DNA of 18,135 bases from an uncultured Oscillospiraceae bacterium. Lineage in GTDB: Bacteria; Bacillota; Clostridia; Oscillospirales; Oscillospiraceae. Location: positions 1-18,135 of the forward strand of contig CAJUQS010000126.1 in assembly GCA_910588365.1 (NCBI GenBank), written 5' to 3'. Positions 1-7,962 of this stretch are shown piece by piece. Position 1 is the first letter of the stretch; each line of letters starts with the position of its first letter. The position numbers and the translations under genes were made by a program. Under the pieces are notes generated by a model. That model ran no database searches. It was not told where the DNA came from and was given only the letters and a program-made list of their open reading frames with translations.

Positions 1-17
1 ATTCCCGGCAATCTCAT
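1..17 (-). CDS. 5' end of a further leftward gene (partial)
   Basis: An ATG at 17-15 overlaps the TGA stop of the gene upstream (16-14) in an ATGA junction, the same coupling seen at many other junctions of this operon. Only about five codons (MRLPG) are inside the window, so the product cannot be identified. The call rests on the overlap alone and is an inference. Confidence 0.4.
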
Positions 18-394
18 ACCTGCCCGCTGCGGCCTGATTCATCCACCTCCGGCCTCTCAATTCCGTCCAGCACATCGCACAGGTACAGGGCGTTCTCCGC
101 CGTTGGCTCCTTCCGGCAGCGGCACGCGGCCCGCTCCACGCCCCGGATGAGCCGCGTGTGATAGGCGCACAGCTTCCGCTCGAACGCCTCCGATTCCCTG
201 GCCTGCTCCCAGGCGCGGCGCAGGCGCTGCTTCTCCTCCCCGGCCCGGTCCCGGCCGATATCCCCGGCGTGGAATGCCCGGTAGATATTCCGCAGGGCAC
301 TGTAAGCCATCCGGTCGGCGAGGGACAGTCCCTCCGGCAGCGGAAGGTTCTGCCCAGCCTCCCGCTCAAAGGGGAAATCCCACTGTTCTCTCAC
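14..394 (-). CDS. hypothetical phage protein, 126 aa
   Basis: The product is not recognised. It is a charged, soluble protein rich in Arg and Glu, with a helical middle part (about residues 45-95) and a CRCRKEP motif near residues 91-97; no membrane segment is seen. The start is a GTG that overlaps the TGA of the resolvase gene upstream (GTGA), with GGAGG about seven bases before it, so translation is probably coupled to the resolvase. Its place after the replication genes suggests an accessory early-phage role, but that is inference only. Confidence 0.7.
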   Translation of the reverse strand: MREQWDFPFEREAGQNLPLPEGLSLADRMAYSALRNIYRAFHAGDIGRDRAGEEKQRLRRAWEQARESEAFERKLCAYHTRLIRGVERAACRCRKEPTAENALYLCDVLDGIERPEVDESGRSGQV

Positions 395-789
395 GGGCCT
401 GCCTCCTCCGCCCGGATGTAGATGCCGGGTATCTCGGCCCAGAACTTCTCACAGACCTCAGAGGCCACCTGGGCGTCGTCCTTCCAGAAACCCACAGCGG
501 TCATGCAGTCCTTGAGGAGCTTTTGCAGGTTATCCGTGTCCGGCCTGGAAGTGCGGTACTCGCCGTCCTTATGCTCCCCCCTGGGAAAGCACCACTTGAC
601 CACCAGACGCAACGCGCCCTCCATGGGCTGCTGGGGCCTGTAGGCGCCCAGGTGGGCGGTGAGCTTCGCGCGGGCGTCCCGGACCTGCGGCGGGTCGTAG
701 AAGACGGGTTTTCCATTGACCACCCCAACCTGCTTCTCCTGGTGGGTGGCGGTGGGCGGGATCATGGGAAGGAAAAATTCAAGTCGCAT
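391..789 (-). CDS. rusA: RusA-family Holliday junction resolvase
   Basis: This 132-residue protein matches the RusA endodeoxyribonuclease family, which resolves four-way DNA junctions as a dimer during phage recombination and replication. The sequence shows the family pattern: a beta-rich N-terminus beginning MRLEFFLPMIPPT, the acidic motif DTDN at residues 84-87, then KDD at 103-105. These Asp residues correspond to the metal-binding acids of the family. Length is typical (about 120-140). The ATG start has GGAGG upstream. It follows the primase-helicase after a 160-base gap holding repeats and a strong hairpin, and its stop overlaps the next gene's start. The family call is confident; the substrate is known from the family and was not tested here. 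Confidence 0.9.
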   Translation of the reverse strand: MRLEFFLPMIPPTATHQEKQVGVVNGKPVFYDPPQVRDARAKLTAHLGAYRPQQPMEGALRLVVKWCFPRGEHKDGEYRTSRPDTDNLQKLLKDCMTAVGFWKDDAQVASEVCEKFWAEIPGIYIRAEEAGP

Positions 790-838
790 TTTCGCTCTCC
801 TCCTTTCTCGCGTTCAGGGGTGGGTACCAAAAGGGGGC

Positions 839-879
839 GGTCCAAAAAAAGCCCCCTATAAGGGGGGCTTTTTTGGACC
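839..879 (-). terminator. long bidirectional hairpin / terminator-like stem after the primase-helicase gene
   Basis: Two arms of about 19 bases (839-857 and 861-879) are near-perfect inverted complements with a 3-base loop (ATA). The core is a C5-6/G5-6 stem flanked by A7 on the left and T6 on the right, which gives a U-tract in both directions. The form fits a factor-independent terminator working on either strand, between the primase-helicase stop (950) and the RusA start (789). The outer arms end in GGTCCA/TGGACC, the same word as the neighbouring repeats, so it could instead be part of an origin structure. Confidence 0.6.
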
Positions 880-983
880 CCCTTTTTTGGACCCCCCTCC
901 AATTTTTTGGACAGGGTCCAATTTTTATTTTTGGACCCCCCTCCAAAAATCATTTTTCATCGTTTTTGGACCTTTGGACCCTG
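839..983. repeat. cluster of GTCCAAA / TTTGGAC repeats (iteron-like)
   Basis: Within 145 bases the word TTTGGAC or TTGGAC appears on the + strand around 873-878, 887-892, 907-912, 931-936, 966-971 and 974-979. Inverted copies occur at 839-845 and 915-921. Two units share the module TTGGA-C6-TCCAA (887-902 and 930-947), itself a small inverted repeat; the second has 8-bp arms (928-935 and 942-949). The two right-most copies lie inside the last codons of the primase-helicase gene. Spacing is irregular. Iterons bound by a replication initiator are the main idea; stacked terminator elements are the alternative. Confidence 0.6.
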
Positions 984-3196
984 CGAATGATCCCGTTTTC
1001 CCGGGTAAAGCCGGGGTGCTCATCCACCCAATTCTGTACGGTAGATTTTGCCTTGCCCGTGTACTCCATCAAATCCTTCTGGGAGACCTCCCCGCTCCCC
1101 TCCAGATCGCAGGCGTCAAAGGCGGTGTCCAGGGCCTCCAGGCGATCCTTCTTCCGATCCTTGGGAGGCGGTCCGGACGGCTTTTTCTTTTGCCATGCCG
1201 GGGCCTCGCTCTCCGGGTCGATGTCCCCCAGCACGCCGCTCTCGTCGTTTCGGTGAACAGGAAAATCGAACCACAAATCCACCGGCGGGAACCGTGGGAA
1301 CTCCCGGAGGGTGCCGTCGATACGCCACGCGGTACGGGCCTGTGCCGCCCTTCTCGCTGCCTCGACGGCGGGCAGCATATCCTGATACTCCCGGGGCGTC
1401 AGAACGGCCTCACAGGCGGCGAGGGCGGCTTTCTCGCTGCACAGGTCGTCCTGCCCGACCTCGCCCGATTTCTCCAGCTTGTCAAGGTACGCCCCGCAGG
1501 CCTCCCCAACTGCGTTGCCCACCGCCTGCCTGCGCAGTTCCTCGCTGACCGGGAGCTCGATGAGGTCCAGCAGGGCGTCCGGGTCCCGGGCGAAGACTCC
1601 CGAACCGGAGGCCCGGTCCATGCTCCGCTTGCCGCCCTGGGAGCCCTTTGAGTGGTGGTGGCAGTAGATGACGGCGCAGCCCAGCTCTGTACACACCTTG
1701 TCGAACTGGTTGCAGAATTTCGCCATCTGGTCGGCGCTGTTCTCGTCGCCGGTGATGACCTTATAAATAGGGTCTATGATGATCGCGATATAGTTTTTCT
1801 TCATGCACCTGCGGATGAGCTTGGGCGCCAGCATGTCCATGGGGATGGACCGGCCGCGGAGATTCCAGATATCCACGCTGTGCGCGCCGGGCGAGCCCAT
1901 GGCCTCCCGCACATCCCGGAAGCGGTGCAGACACGACGCCCGGTCCAGCTCCAGGTTGACATACATGACCCTCCCCTGTGCGCACTGGAACCCCAGCCAC
2001 GGGAGCCCCTCCGCGATGCAGATGGCAAGCTCGATGAGGGCGAAGCTCTTGCCCGCCTTGCTGGGGCCTGCCAGGAGCATCTTGTGCCCCTGCCGCAGAA
2101 CGCCCGCAATCAGCGGCGGCGCGAGGGGCGGCAGGTCCGTGGTGAGATCCCCCTCCGGGTCTGGCAGGTCGTCCGAGACGCTCTCCATCCACTCCCGCCA
2201 CTCCGCCCAGGAGGGCTTGCCGATATTGGTTTCCACTAAGAACTGCTTATGCCCGTTCCGGGTCGCTCCGGGGAGGCGGCTGAGCCGGGAGGGATTGCGG
2301 TTTTGCTTATCCACCTTCATCCCGTTTTTCTCGCAGACGGAATACAGGTAGTCAACACGGGTGCGGTATTCCTCATAAGAGGCGGCATCAATGCGGACAA
2401 TGGCGTGGAGGCTCCTGCCGCCGGAATAGACCAGCGCCGCCACCGGCAGCTCCAGCTCCCGAATGAGGGCGTTCTGCTCCCCAAGGTCCATGCTGTCGGA
2501 CTCGATGAGGGCGTAGCGGAAGCCGGTGACGTTCTCGTTTTTGACCCCCTTTCCGTCCAGGGGGTTGAAGCGTATCCAGGCCCCCGCACCGGGATCGTAG
2601 TCCCCCAGCACCGCCCCCAGATCGCCGCCGCACTTTTTCAGCTCCTCCACCATCTGTCCGGCGGTGCGGTCGTAGCACCCCTTGGTGGGAAGGTGCTTCC
2701 CGTCTTTCTCAAAGGACCGTGTGACGTAGCCCACAAAGTCGTTTGGATTGAATAAAATCTCCAGATATTGGATAAGGTCCTTTTCCGGTTCCCAGCACTC
2801 CGGCTCGGCGATTTCCTGGGGCTCAAGCCAGTTGCGATCCACAACACCCATCGTGCCACCCGTGTCCAGATTGATCCAGTCGTCCCAGCCCATCTCATGC
2901 CCGTGCTGCTCCGAAGCGCCATATTCGCTCCGCGCAGTCTGCCAGCCTCTGGAACGCGCAATCTGAATGATGGTCCCCGCCGTGACAGGGTCCGCATTGC
3001 CTTTGAAGCTCTCCCATTTTTTCTCGCACTCGCCGCTGTGATACCTTGCCCCGTCCCTGCGGGACCACTCGTCCCAGGCGGAGACGGGGTACCCCGCCTC
3101 CTTGAGCCCCATGCCCACGAACATCCAGTCCTGGTAGCAGAGCTCCGCGGGGTCTAAGTAGTCCAGGACCTCCAGCAGATCAAAGGTATTCTTCAT
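950..3196 (-). CDS. phage primase-helicase (PriCT-2 / primase-like domain plus RepA-like AAA ATPase)
   Basis: This 748-residue protein probably primes and unwinds DNA for phage replication. Residues about 5-85 resemble the PriCT-2 domain (YQDWMFVGMGLKEAGY, then a Trp-rich end near GW). Residues about 90-320 look primase-like, with GGRSLHAIVRID (an S-x-H motif of archaeo-eukaryotic primases) and NRNPSRLSRLPGATR. A RecA/RepA-like ATPase follows: Walker A GPSKAGKS near 377, Walker B IAIIIDP near 468 and CHHHSKG near 507. The last 60 residues look like a winged helix that could bind DNA. The ATG at 3196 is preferred over the adjacent GTG at 3199; GGGAGG lies upstream. The 3' end carries two GTCCAAA repeats. 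The ATPase part is sure; the primase activity is inferred. Confidence 0.88.
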   Translation of the reverse strand: MKNTFDLLEVLDYLDPAELCYQDWMFVGMGLKEAGYPVSAWDEWSRRDGARYHSGECEKKWESFKGNADPVTAGTIIQIARSRGWQTARSEYGASEQHGHEMGWDDWINLDTGGTMGVVDRNWLEPQEIAEPECWEPEKDLIQYLEILFNPNDFVGYVTRSFEKDGKHLPTKGCYDRTAGQMVEELKKCGGDLGAVLGDYDPGAGAWIRFNPLDGKGVKNENVTGFRYALIESDSMDLGEQNALIRELELPVAALVYSGGRSLHAIVRIDAASYEEYRTRVDYLYSVCEKNGMKVDKQNRNPSRLSRLPGATRNGHKQFLVETNIGKPSWAEWREWMESVSDDLPDPEGDLTTDLPPLAPPLIAGVLRQGHKMLLAGPSKAGKSFALIELAICIAEGLPWLGFQCAQGRVMYVNLELDRASCLHRFRDVREAMGSPGAHSVDIWNLRGRSIPMDMLAPKLIRRCMKKNYIAIIIDPIYKVITGDENSADQMAKFCNQFDKVCTELGCAVIYCHHHSKGSQGGKRSMDRASGSGVFARDPDALLDLIELPVSEELRRQAVGNAVGEACGAYLDKLEKSGEVGQDDLCSEKAALAACEAVLTPREYQDMLPAVEAARRAAQARTAWRIDGTLREFPRFPPVDLWFDFPVHRNDESGVLGDIDPESEAPAWQKKKPSGPPPKDRKKDRLEALDTAFDACDLEGSGEVSQKDLMEYTGKAKSTVQNWVDEHPGFTRENGIIRRVQRSKNDEK

Positions 3197-3202
3197 CACC
3201 CG

Positions 3203-4798
3203 TTACCTCCCCGGACAGTAGGCCGCCGGGTCCACGCCCGCGGGCACCCTCCATCTCCCGCCGCTGCCGCCCGCCACCATGCGGTCGATCATGTGCTTTG
3301 CGTCCTGGAAGGACCAGGTCCCCACGCTGCGGAATCCGAAGTTCTCCAGAACCCGGATCTGCCGCGGCGTGGACAGCCCCTCCGTGTGGCGTTTTTCCAG
3401 CCGGTCTAACAACAGAGAGGCTTTGCCCGCATTTTCGATTTCATCAGGGAATATACCGAATTTCTCCAGTGCCGCTCTTTGTTTATCAGATGGTGGTCCC
3501 ATCTCATAACCAAATGCGGGCTTGTACCCCGCGAGGTCCGCCGCCGCGATGGACATTTCGAATTGCAGCGGGTCCACCAGCTTGCGCTTCCGGGAGCGCA
3601 TTTCGGCCAGCTGCTTTGCCAGGGACTCCTCCCGCTGTGCCACCACGTCCTCACCCGCCTGACGCTCCGCCGCCGCGATGTCAACCGGGCATCCGGCCGC
3701 CTCGATGTTCTCGGTCATTTTCCGGGCAACCGCCTCGTCCTCGCAGATGAGGCAGGCCGGGCGGCATAGCTCGTGGCGCTCCGTGTGCCACAGGAAGTCC
3801 AGGAGCAGCAGGTCCTCCTTGCCCGGGAAGAGCCTGGTGCCGCGCCCCACCATCTGGCTGTAGAGGCTGCGCACCTTCGTGGGCCGCAGCACCACCACGC
3901 AGTCCACCGCCGGGCAGTCCCAGCCCTCGGTGAGGAGCATGGAGTTGCACAGGACGTTGTACTTCCCCTCTTCAAAGTCTTTGAGGACTGACCCCCGGTC
4001 CGCGCTGCTGCCGTTGACCTCCGCCGCCCGGAAGCCCCGGGCGTTCAGAATGTCCCGGAATTTTTGCGAGGTCTTCACCAGGGGCAGGAAGACCACGGTC
4101 CGGCGGTCCTTGCAGCTGCTCTCCATTTCCGCCGCGATCTGATGCAAGTAGGGGTCCAGGGCGGTGTCGATGTCTGCGGATTTGAAGTCCCCGCCCTGGA
4201 CGCCAACGCCCGACAAGTCCAGCTGCAGGGGGATGGTCACGGCCTTGATGGGGCAGAGAAAGCCGTCCTTGATTGCTTTCGGGAGGGTGTACTCGTAGGC
4301 GATGTGCTCAAAGTACTGCCCTAGGTTTCTCATATCCCCCCGGTCCGGGGTGGCGGTGACGCCCAGCACCCGGGCGTCCGGGAAGTGCTCCAGCACCCGC
4401 TGGTAGCCGTCGGAGAGTACGTGGTGGGCCTCGTCCACGACGATGCAGCCGAAGTGATCCGGCTGGAACCGGGCGAGGCGGGAGGGCCGCTGCAAGCTCT
4501 GAACCGACCCCACCGCCACCCGGTACCAGCTGCCCAGGCACGTCTCCTCCGCCTTTTCCACGGCGCAGCGCAGGCCCGTGACCTTCAGGAGTTTGTCGGA
4601 GGCCTGGTCCAGCAGCTCCCCCCGGTGGGCTAGGATGAGGCACCGCCTCCCCTCCCGGACCATGTCCTCAATGATTTTGGAGAAGACGACGGTCTTCCCG
4701 CACCCGGTGGGCAGCACCAGGAGGGTGCGCAGGAACGCCCCCTCCCAGTCCCCCTCCACGGCCCGCCGGGCCTCCTCCTGATAGGGCCGCAGCTCCAT
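3203..4798 (-). CDS. SF2 DEAH-type DNA helicase (531 aa)
   Basis: This is an ATP-dependent superfamily-2 helicase of the type common in phage replication clusters. Motifs from the N-terminus are LRPYQ (3-7), Walker A TGCGKT (31-36), DEAH (122-125), TAT (148-150), NSMLLTEGWD (285-294) and QMVGRGTR (315-322); together they make a complete two-lobed engine. A Cys/charged region and a helical C-terminus follow. The correct start is the ATG at 4798, which overlaps the DUF669 stop (TGATG). The reading frame stays open back to 5320, but that extension is a low-complexity shadow of the DUF669 gene. Its neighbours (DUF669 before, primase-helicase after) support a replication-fork or recombination role. 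Confidence 0.92.
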   Translation of the reverse strand: MELRPYQEEARRAVEGDWEGAFLRTLLVLPTGCGKTVVFSKIIEDMVREGRRCLILAHRGELLDQASDKLLKVTGLRCAVEKAEETCLGSWYRVAVGSVQSLQRPSRLARFQPDHFGCIVVDEAHHVLSDGYQRVLEHFPDARVLGVTATPDRGDMRNLGQYFEHIAYEYTLPKAIKDGFLCPIKAVTIPLQLDLSGVGVQGGDFKSADIDTALDPYLHQIAAEMESSCKDRRTVVFLPLVKTSQKFRDILNARGFRAAEVNGSSADRGSVLKDFEEGKYNVLCNSMLLTEGWDCPAVDCVVVLRPTKVRSLYSQMVGRGTRLFPGKEDLLLLDFLWHTERHELCRPACLICEDEAVARKMTENIEAAGCPVDIAAAERQAGEDVVAQREESLAKQLAEMRSRKRKLVDPLQFEMSIAAADLAGYKPAFGYEMGPPSDKQRAALEKFGIFPDEIENAGKASLLLDRLEKRHTEGLSTPRQIRVLENFGFRSVGTWSFQDAKHMIDRMVAGGSGGRWRVPAGVDPAAYCPGR

Positions 4799-5301
4799 CA
4801 GAAGCTCCCCCGGGTCCAGGCGGCGGGGGGCTGGGGCTGGGGCTGGGGCTGGGGCTGGCCGGCCGCCGCCGGGGCGGCCTCCGGGTCGTAGAACTCGTTG
4901 ATCTCGTTGCCCTCCCGCTCCTTGCCGTCGTTGCCCGTCCACTTGCGGACTCCTACGCGGCACATGCCGGAGGACCCCGGCACCGCCCCCCAGTTCATGC
5001 GCATGGCCTCGCCGGGCCTGCGCTGGCCGATGGCGGTGAAGAACTGGCACAGCTTCCACTCGAACTTGCTGTGGAGGAAGAGGCTGGTCTGCACCTCGCC
5101 GGATGCCTCGGGGCCGCTGACGGACAGGGTGAGCACGGCCTTGTTGCAGGCGGGGATCTTCTCGCTGCCGGAGTGGCGGGCCCGCTCGAAGCGGGTGACG
5201 GTGAAGCGGTAGTCCCCCTCCGGGAGGACCTGGAACGACTCGTCCCGCTGGATCTCGTCGTCCCATCCGAACTCGCGGGGGGTGGAATCGTACTGGCTCA
5301 T
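4798..5301 (-). CDS. DUF669-family phage protein (putative ssDNA-binding role)
   Basis: The 167-residue sequence fits DUF669, a family found in phage replication clusters and often proposed to be single-strand-binding or recombination related; that role is not proved. Typical pieces are FGWDDEIQRDESFQVLPEGDYRFTVTRFER at the N-terminus and the conserved middle with FTAIGQRRPGEAMRMNW. The C-terminus is a flexible run of Gln-Pro repeats (about 142-158) encoded by a CTGGGG hexamer array. The ATG has AGGAGG seven bases upstream. A likely promoter (5333-5361) precedes it. Its stop overlaps the helicase start, so the two proteins are probably made together. Confidence 0.82.
   Translation of the reverse strand: MSQYDSTPREFGWDDEIQRDESFQVLPEGDYRFTVTRFERARHSGSEKIPACNKAVLTLSVSGPEASGEVQTSLFLHSKFEWKLCQFFTAIGQRRPGEAMRMNWGAVPGSSGMCRVGVRKWTGNDGKEREGNEINEFYDPEAAPAAAGQPQPQPQPQPPAAWTRGSF
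4825..4858. repeat. CTGGGG hexamer microsatellite, G-quadruplex-capable
   Basis: A G6 run is followed by four CTGGGG units and a partial unit on the + strand. Five G-runs of four or more bases separated by two bases meet the usual G-quadruplex pattern. It encodes the Gln-Pro tail of the DUF669 protein on the other strand, so the G-rich strand is the template strand. Confidence 0.8.
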
Positions 5302-5332
5302 AGGATGGCCTCCTGTTCATTGATATAAATAT

Positions 5333-5361
5333 AGTATAGAGCAGGCAAAAGTTGTACTCAA
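5333..5361 (-). promoter_or_regulatory. sigma-A-like promoter upstream of DUF669-helicase-primase
   Basis: On the minus strand TTGAGT (5361-5356), a 17-base spacer and TATACT (5338-5333) form a good -35/-10 pair. It overlaps the stop codon of the Sak4-like ATPase gene and reads into the DUF669 gene 30 bases further on. This AT-rich patch stands out in GC-rich surroundings. An internal promoter for the replication sub-operon is inferred. Confidence 0.55.
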
Positions 5362-6512
5362 AAGGGCAACCTGTCCGGATTATTTTCGATCATCTCCACG
5401 ATCCTGTCCCAGAAGGGGAGCACCCAGCCCTCTACGAACCCCGAGGACTCCATGGCGGACCAGGGGGTGTCCCTGGTGAAGTACCCCTTTTGGGCGATCA
5501 CCTCCCGCACCTCGTCCTCGGTGACGTTGGCGCTCTCCAGCAGGGGCAGGAGGGCGGCGGGGATGCCGGAGTCGGGTCCGGGTCCTGCCGGACGGGCAAT
5601 ATGGGTCTTTTCTGCGGTGGCTGACCCAGGCTGAGGCCCCGCGGCGGCATGCTGTACATCCACGAAACCACTCTGCCCTGCTGGACGGGCAGGCCCGGGA
5701 CTATCCTGCGGTGATGGGCCGGGATCGCCGCCCGGTGACGGCGGAGGCGTCTTATCGGGGTCAGGCGGGGGCGCGGGCTCCGGCTGTGCGGGGGCAGCCG
5801 GGAAGATGTAGGGCGCGAGGGCGGTAAAGTCCAGGGGCAGCTCCTCGGGGAGGTCCAGCCGGTTTTTCGCGTCCCAGCAGGGGTGATGGGCGGTGTAGAG
5901 CACCCTGCGGCCCCCCTGGGCCTTGAACTTCTTCCCCTTCTCGTCGGTGGCTACGGCTATGGTCTTGTAGTTGGCGAAGAGCAGCAGATCCGACCACTCC
6001 TTGACCAGCGGCGCGGTCTTTTTTTGAAGCTTCAGCTCCCAGCGGTCGTAGGCCCCCATCTCGTCGGGCTGTTCAAATTTGCGCATCATGGCGTGGGCGG
6101 TGAGGACCACATGGACGCCGCGATCCACCACCTCCTCCAGGAGGTTGAGGAGCTTGCCGAACTCCTCGGCCAGATAGACGTAGCCTTTGCCGTATCCCAT
6201 ATCCTCGATGCCGCCGATCTCCTTGCTGGCGCAGATGCTTCGGATGCAGAGCTGTTCCGCCCAGTCGGCGGTGTCAATGGCCAGCGTCTCGCACACGCCG
6301 GGCGTGTTGCGGATGTAGCGCACCTGCTCCAGGAGCATGGTCCAGCTGGAGGGCTTCTCCATCCGGGCGACATCCATGTGGCGGGTGGAGCCCTCTGTGT
6401 CGATGAAAAGCGGCTTGGGAAACCGGGCGGCCAGGGTGCTCTTTCCGATGCCCTCTGGGCCGTAGATGACGGTTTTCAGGGCTCCCGCCTGTTTTCCGGT
6501 GATGATTCGCAT
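5358..6512 (-). CDS. AAA_24 / Sak4-like phage ATPase (384 aa)
   Basis: This RecA-fold ATPase matches the phage 'nucleotide-binding protein' family (AAA_24), related to Sak4 proteins that promote single-strand annealing with a phage SSB. The sequence has Walker A GPEGIGKST (18-26), Walker B-like TLAIDTADW (76-84) and a VVLTAHAMM strand. A long Pro-rich linker (about 250-325) leads to a small C-terminal domain, an unusual tail for Sak4-type proteins. The ATG at 6512 overlaps the stop of the SMC-like gene (TGATG) and has AAAGGAG eight bases before it; the longer frame to 6596 is rejected. It sits between the SMC-like ATPase and DUF669, a typical phage recombination set. Confidence 0.85.
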   Translation of the reverse strand: MRIITGKQAGALKTVIYGPEGIGKSTLAARFPKPLFIDTEGSTRHMDVARMEKPSSWTMLLEQVRYIRNTPGVCETLAIDTADWAEQLCIRSICASKEIGGIEDMGYGKGYVYLAEEFGKLLNLLEEVVDRGVHVVLTAHAMMRKFEQPDEMGAYDRWELKLQKKTAPLVKEWSDLLLFANYKTIAVATDEKGKKFKAQGGRRVLYTAHHPCWDAKNRLDLPEELPLDFTALAPYIFPAAPAQPEPAPPPDPDKTPPPSPGGDPGPSPQDSPGPARPAGQSGFVDVQHAAAGPQPGSATAEKTHIARPAGPGPDSGIPAALLPLLESANVTEDEVREVIAQKGYFTRDTPWSAMESSGFVEGWVLPFWDRIVEMIENNPDRLPF

Positions 6513-7822
6513 CAGAATACTCCTTTCTGCCAGGCGGGCACATTGTCCGCCGCCGGGCCGGGCGCCGCGGTCCCGGCCATGCCCCCGCGGCAGCACCCGT
6601 CCTCAATAATGATGGAGCACTCCTCCCCGGTGCTGACTCTGGTGGCGATGCCCTGCAGGCCCTCAGACTCCATCCAGGCGGAGAACTCCCGCAGGCTTTC
6701 CAGGTCCATCTGTTCTAATTTATCCAGGAGCACAAAACCGCAATCCGGATTCAGCGCCCGGACGATGGCCGTGGAAACCTTCAGCTGGTCGCTGCCGCTC
6801 ATGCAGTCCCACGGGCGACCCTGGTAGGTCAGCTCCCCGTCCTCCACGGAGAGCCCCGGGAGGGGCAGGTCCGCGCCGCTCAGGAGATCCAGCCTCCTCT
6901 TCCGCACCTCCGCCAGCTCCTCCGTGAGGGCGGCATACTGGTCGCCGAAGTCCTTTGCCTCTGCCACGGCCCGGGCCTTGTCCTGGTTGGCGCGGACCTT
7001 GGCGTTGACGGACTCGATGTCCCGGAGGCTCCGCTCCAGCTCCTCCGTGGACTCGTCCAGGAGGTCCAGGGCGTCCCGCCGGGCGGTCTCGCAGTCCGCG
7101 CGGAGGGCTGTGTATTTCTCCTGCGCCTCCTGGACGCGCCTCTCCAGGGACTCCAGCTGCTCTCTTGCAATGGCACACTGCTCGTCCAGCTTCTTGACCC
7201 GATCCCGCTTGCGCTGGTTCTCGCCGTTGCGGGCGAGGATGTCCTGCTGGCGGTGGATGAGCTCCAGGGCGGAGACGGGCTCCGACGGGGCCTCCGGCCA
7301 CGAGCGGAGCTCTTCTGCGTACTTCGATTTCTGGTCGTAGAGCTGACCTGCGGTGCGCCGCCGGGCGTAGAGCTCCTTTTCCTCCTGCTCCAGCTCTCGC
7401 ACCTGGTCCTCCAGACCGATGATGCGCAGGAGGGTGTCGGCCTTCTCCCGGCTGGTGGACTGCATGAATTTGGGCATATTGAGCGCCAACTCCTCCACAA
7501 AGGAGTTGAGCAGGGTCTGCCCGGCCCTGCGGCCACGGGTGTCCGTGACCTTCAGGTCGCTGTTCTTGCCGGAGCGCTCCACCACGATGCCGTTGGAGAG
7601 CTCCACGCGGAGCTTCGGCGGGATCACCGAACCCTCCCGGGCCGCCTGGGAGGGCCGGTAGCGCTCCCCGCCCAGGGCCCAGACGATGGCGTCCAGGCTG
7701 GAGGTTTTGCCCTGGTTGTTGCGGCCTCCGATGACCGTGAGGCCGTTTTCCGCAGGCGTCAGCGTCAGAGCCTTGATACGCTTGACGTTCTCCGCCTCGA
7801 ATTGGGTGATTTTGACTGACAT
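6512..7822 (-). CDS. SMC/RecF-like AAA_23 ATPase (436 aa)
   Basis: The protein resembles short SMC/SbcC/RecF-like ATPases of phages: an ATP-binding head split by a coiled coil, probably acting on DNA ends or gaps with recombinases. Walker A is GGRNNQGKTS (32-41), the coiled coil covers about 125-310, the ABC signature-like MSGSDQLK is near 340, and the Walker B strand is CGFVLLDKLEQMD. In canonical SMC proteins the Walker B ends in D-E; here the order is LLDKLEQ, so catalysis may differ. It is shorter than SbcC and has no zinc hook. AGTGAGG lies before the ATG. The stop overlaps the Sak4-like start. Confidence 0.85.
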   Translation of the reverse strand: MSVKITQFEAENVKRIKALTLTPAENGLTVIGGRNNQGKTSSLDAIVWALGGERYRPSQAAREGSVIPPKLRVELSNGIVVERSGKNSDLKVTDTRGRRAGQTLLNSFVEELALNMPKFMQSTSREKADTLLRIIGLEDQVRELEQEEKELYARRRTAGQLYDQKSKYAEELRSWPEAPSEPVSALELIHRQQDILARNGENQRKRDRVKKLDEQCAIAREQLESLERRVQEAQEKYTALRADCETARRDALDLLDESTEELERSLRDIESVNAKVRANQDKARAVAEAKDFGDQYAALTEELAEVRKRRLDLLSGADLPLPGLSVEDGELTYQGRPWDCMSGSDQLKVSTAIVRALNPDCGFVLLDKLEQMDLESLREFSAWMESEGLQGIATRVSTGEECSIIIEDGCCRGGMAGTAAPGPAADNVPAWQKGVF

Positions 7823-7887
7823 GGGGTTTCCTCACTTTCTGTATTATGCAGACCCGGTCACAGACGCATCCGTGCAGGTCGTGGGAT

Positions 7888-7962
7888 TTATTTTGGACGT
7901 CTGGCTTTGGCGCGGACGGCTGGATCGTCCGCAACAATGCAGTCGCGGCAGTCAAGCATCAT
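7888..7962 (-). CDS. 24-residue Cys-containing small ORF coupled to the PAPS-reductase gene
   Basis: The ATG at 7962 overlaps the stop of the PAPS-reductase-family gene (TGATG) and has the excellent SD sequence GGAGG six bases upstream, inside the end of that gene. The peptide begins MMLDCRDCIVADDP and ends in a basic tail. The CRDC pair recalls half of a metal site. Context and ribosome site make translation plausible. It could be a leader or remnant; no function is claimed. Confidence 0.5.
   Translation of the reverse strand: MMLDCRDCIVADDPAVRAKARRPK

Noticed and set aside
716..1651. 311-residue + strand ORF
   Set aside because: It is the complement of RusA, the repeat region and the primase-helicase gene, has repetitive Pro-rich low-complexity sequence, no SD and no family pattern.
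3203..5320. 705-residue version of the SF2 helicase starting at 5320
   Set aside because: The first 174 residues are Arg/Pro/Gly-rich shadow of the DUF669 gene; the helicase fold begins at the ATG at 4798, coupled to the DUF669 stop.
5883..6827. 314-residue + strand ORF
   Set aside because: It lies opposite the Sak4-like and SMC-like genes, which have clear motifs; its composition is typical of an antisense shadow in GC-rich DNA.
6720..7955. 411-residue minus-strand ORF
   Set aside because: Apart from its first codons it is an out-of-frame copy of the SMC-like gene with Gly/Pro/Arg-rich sequence.
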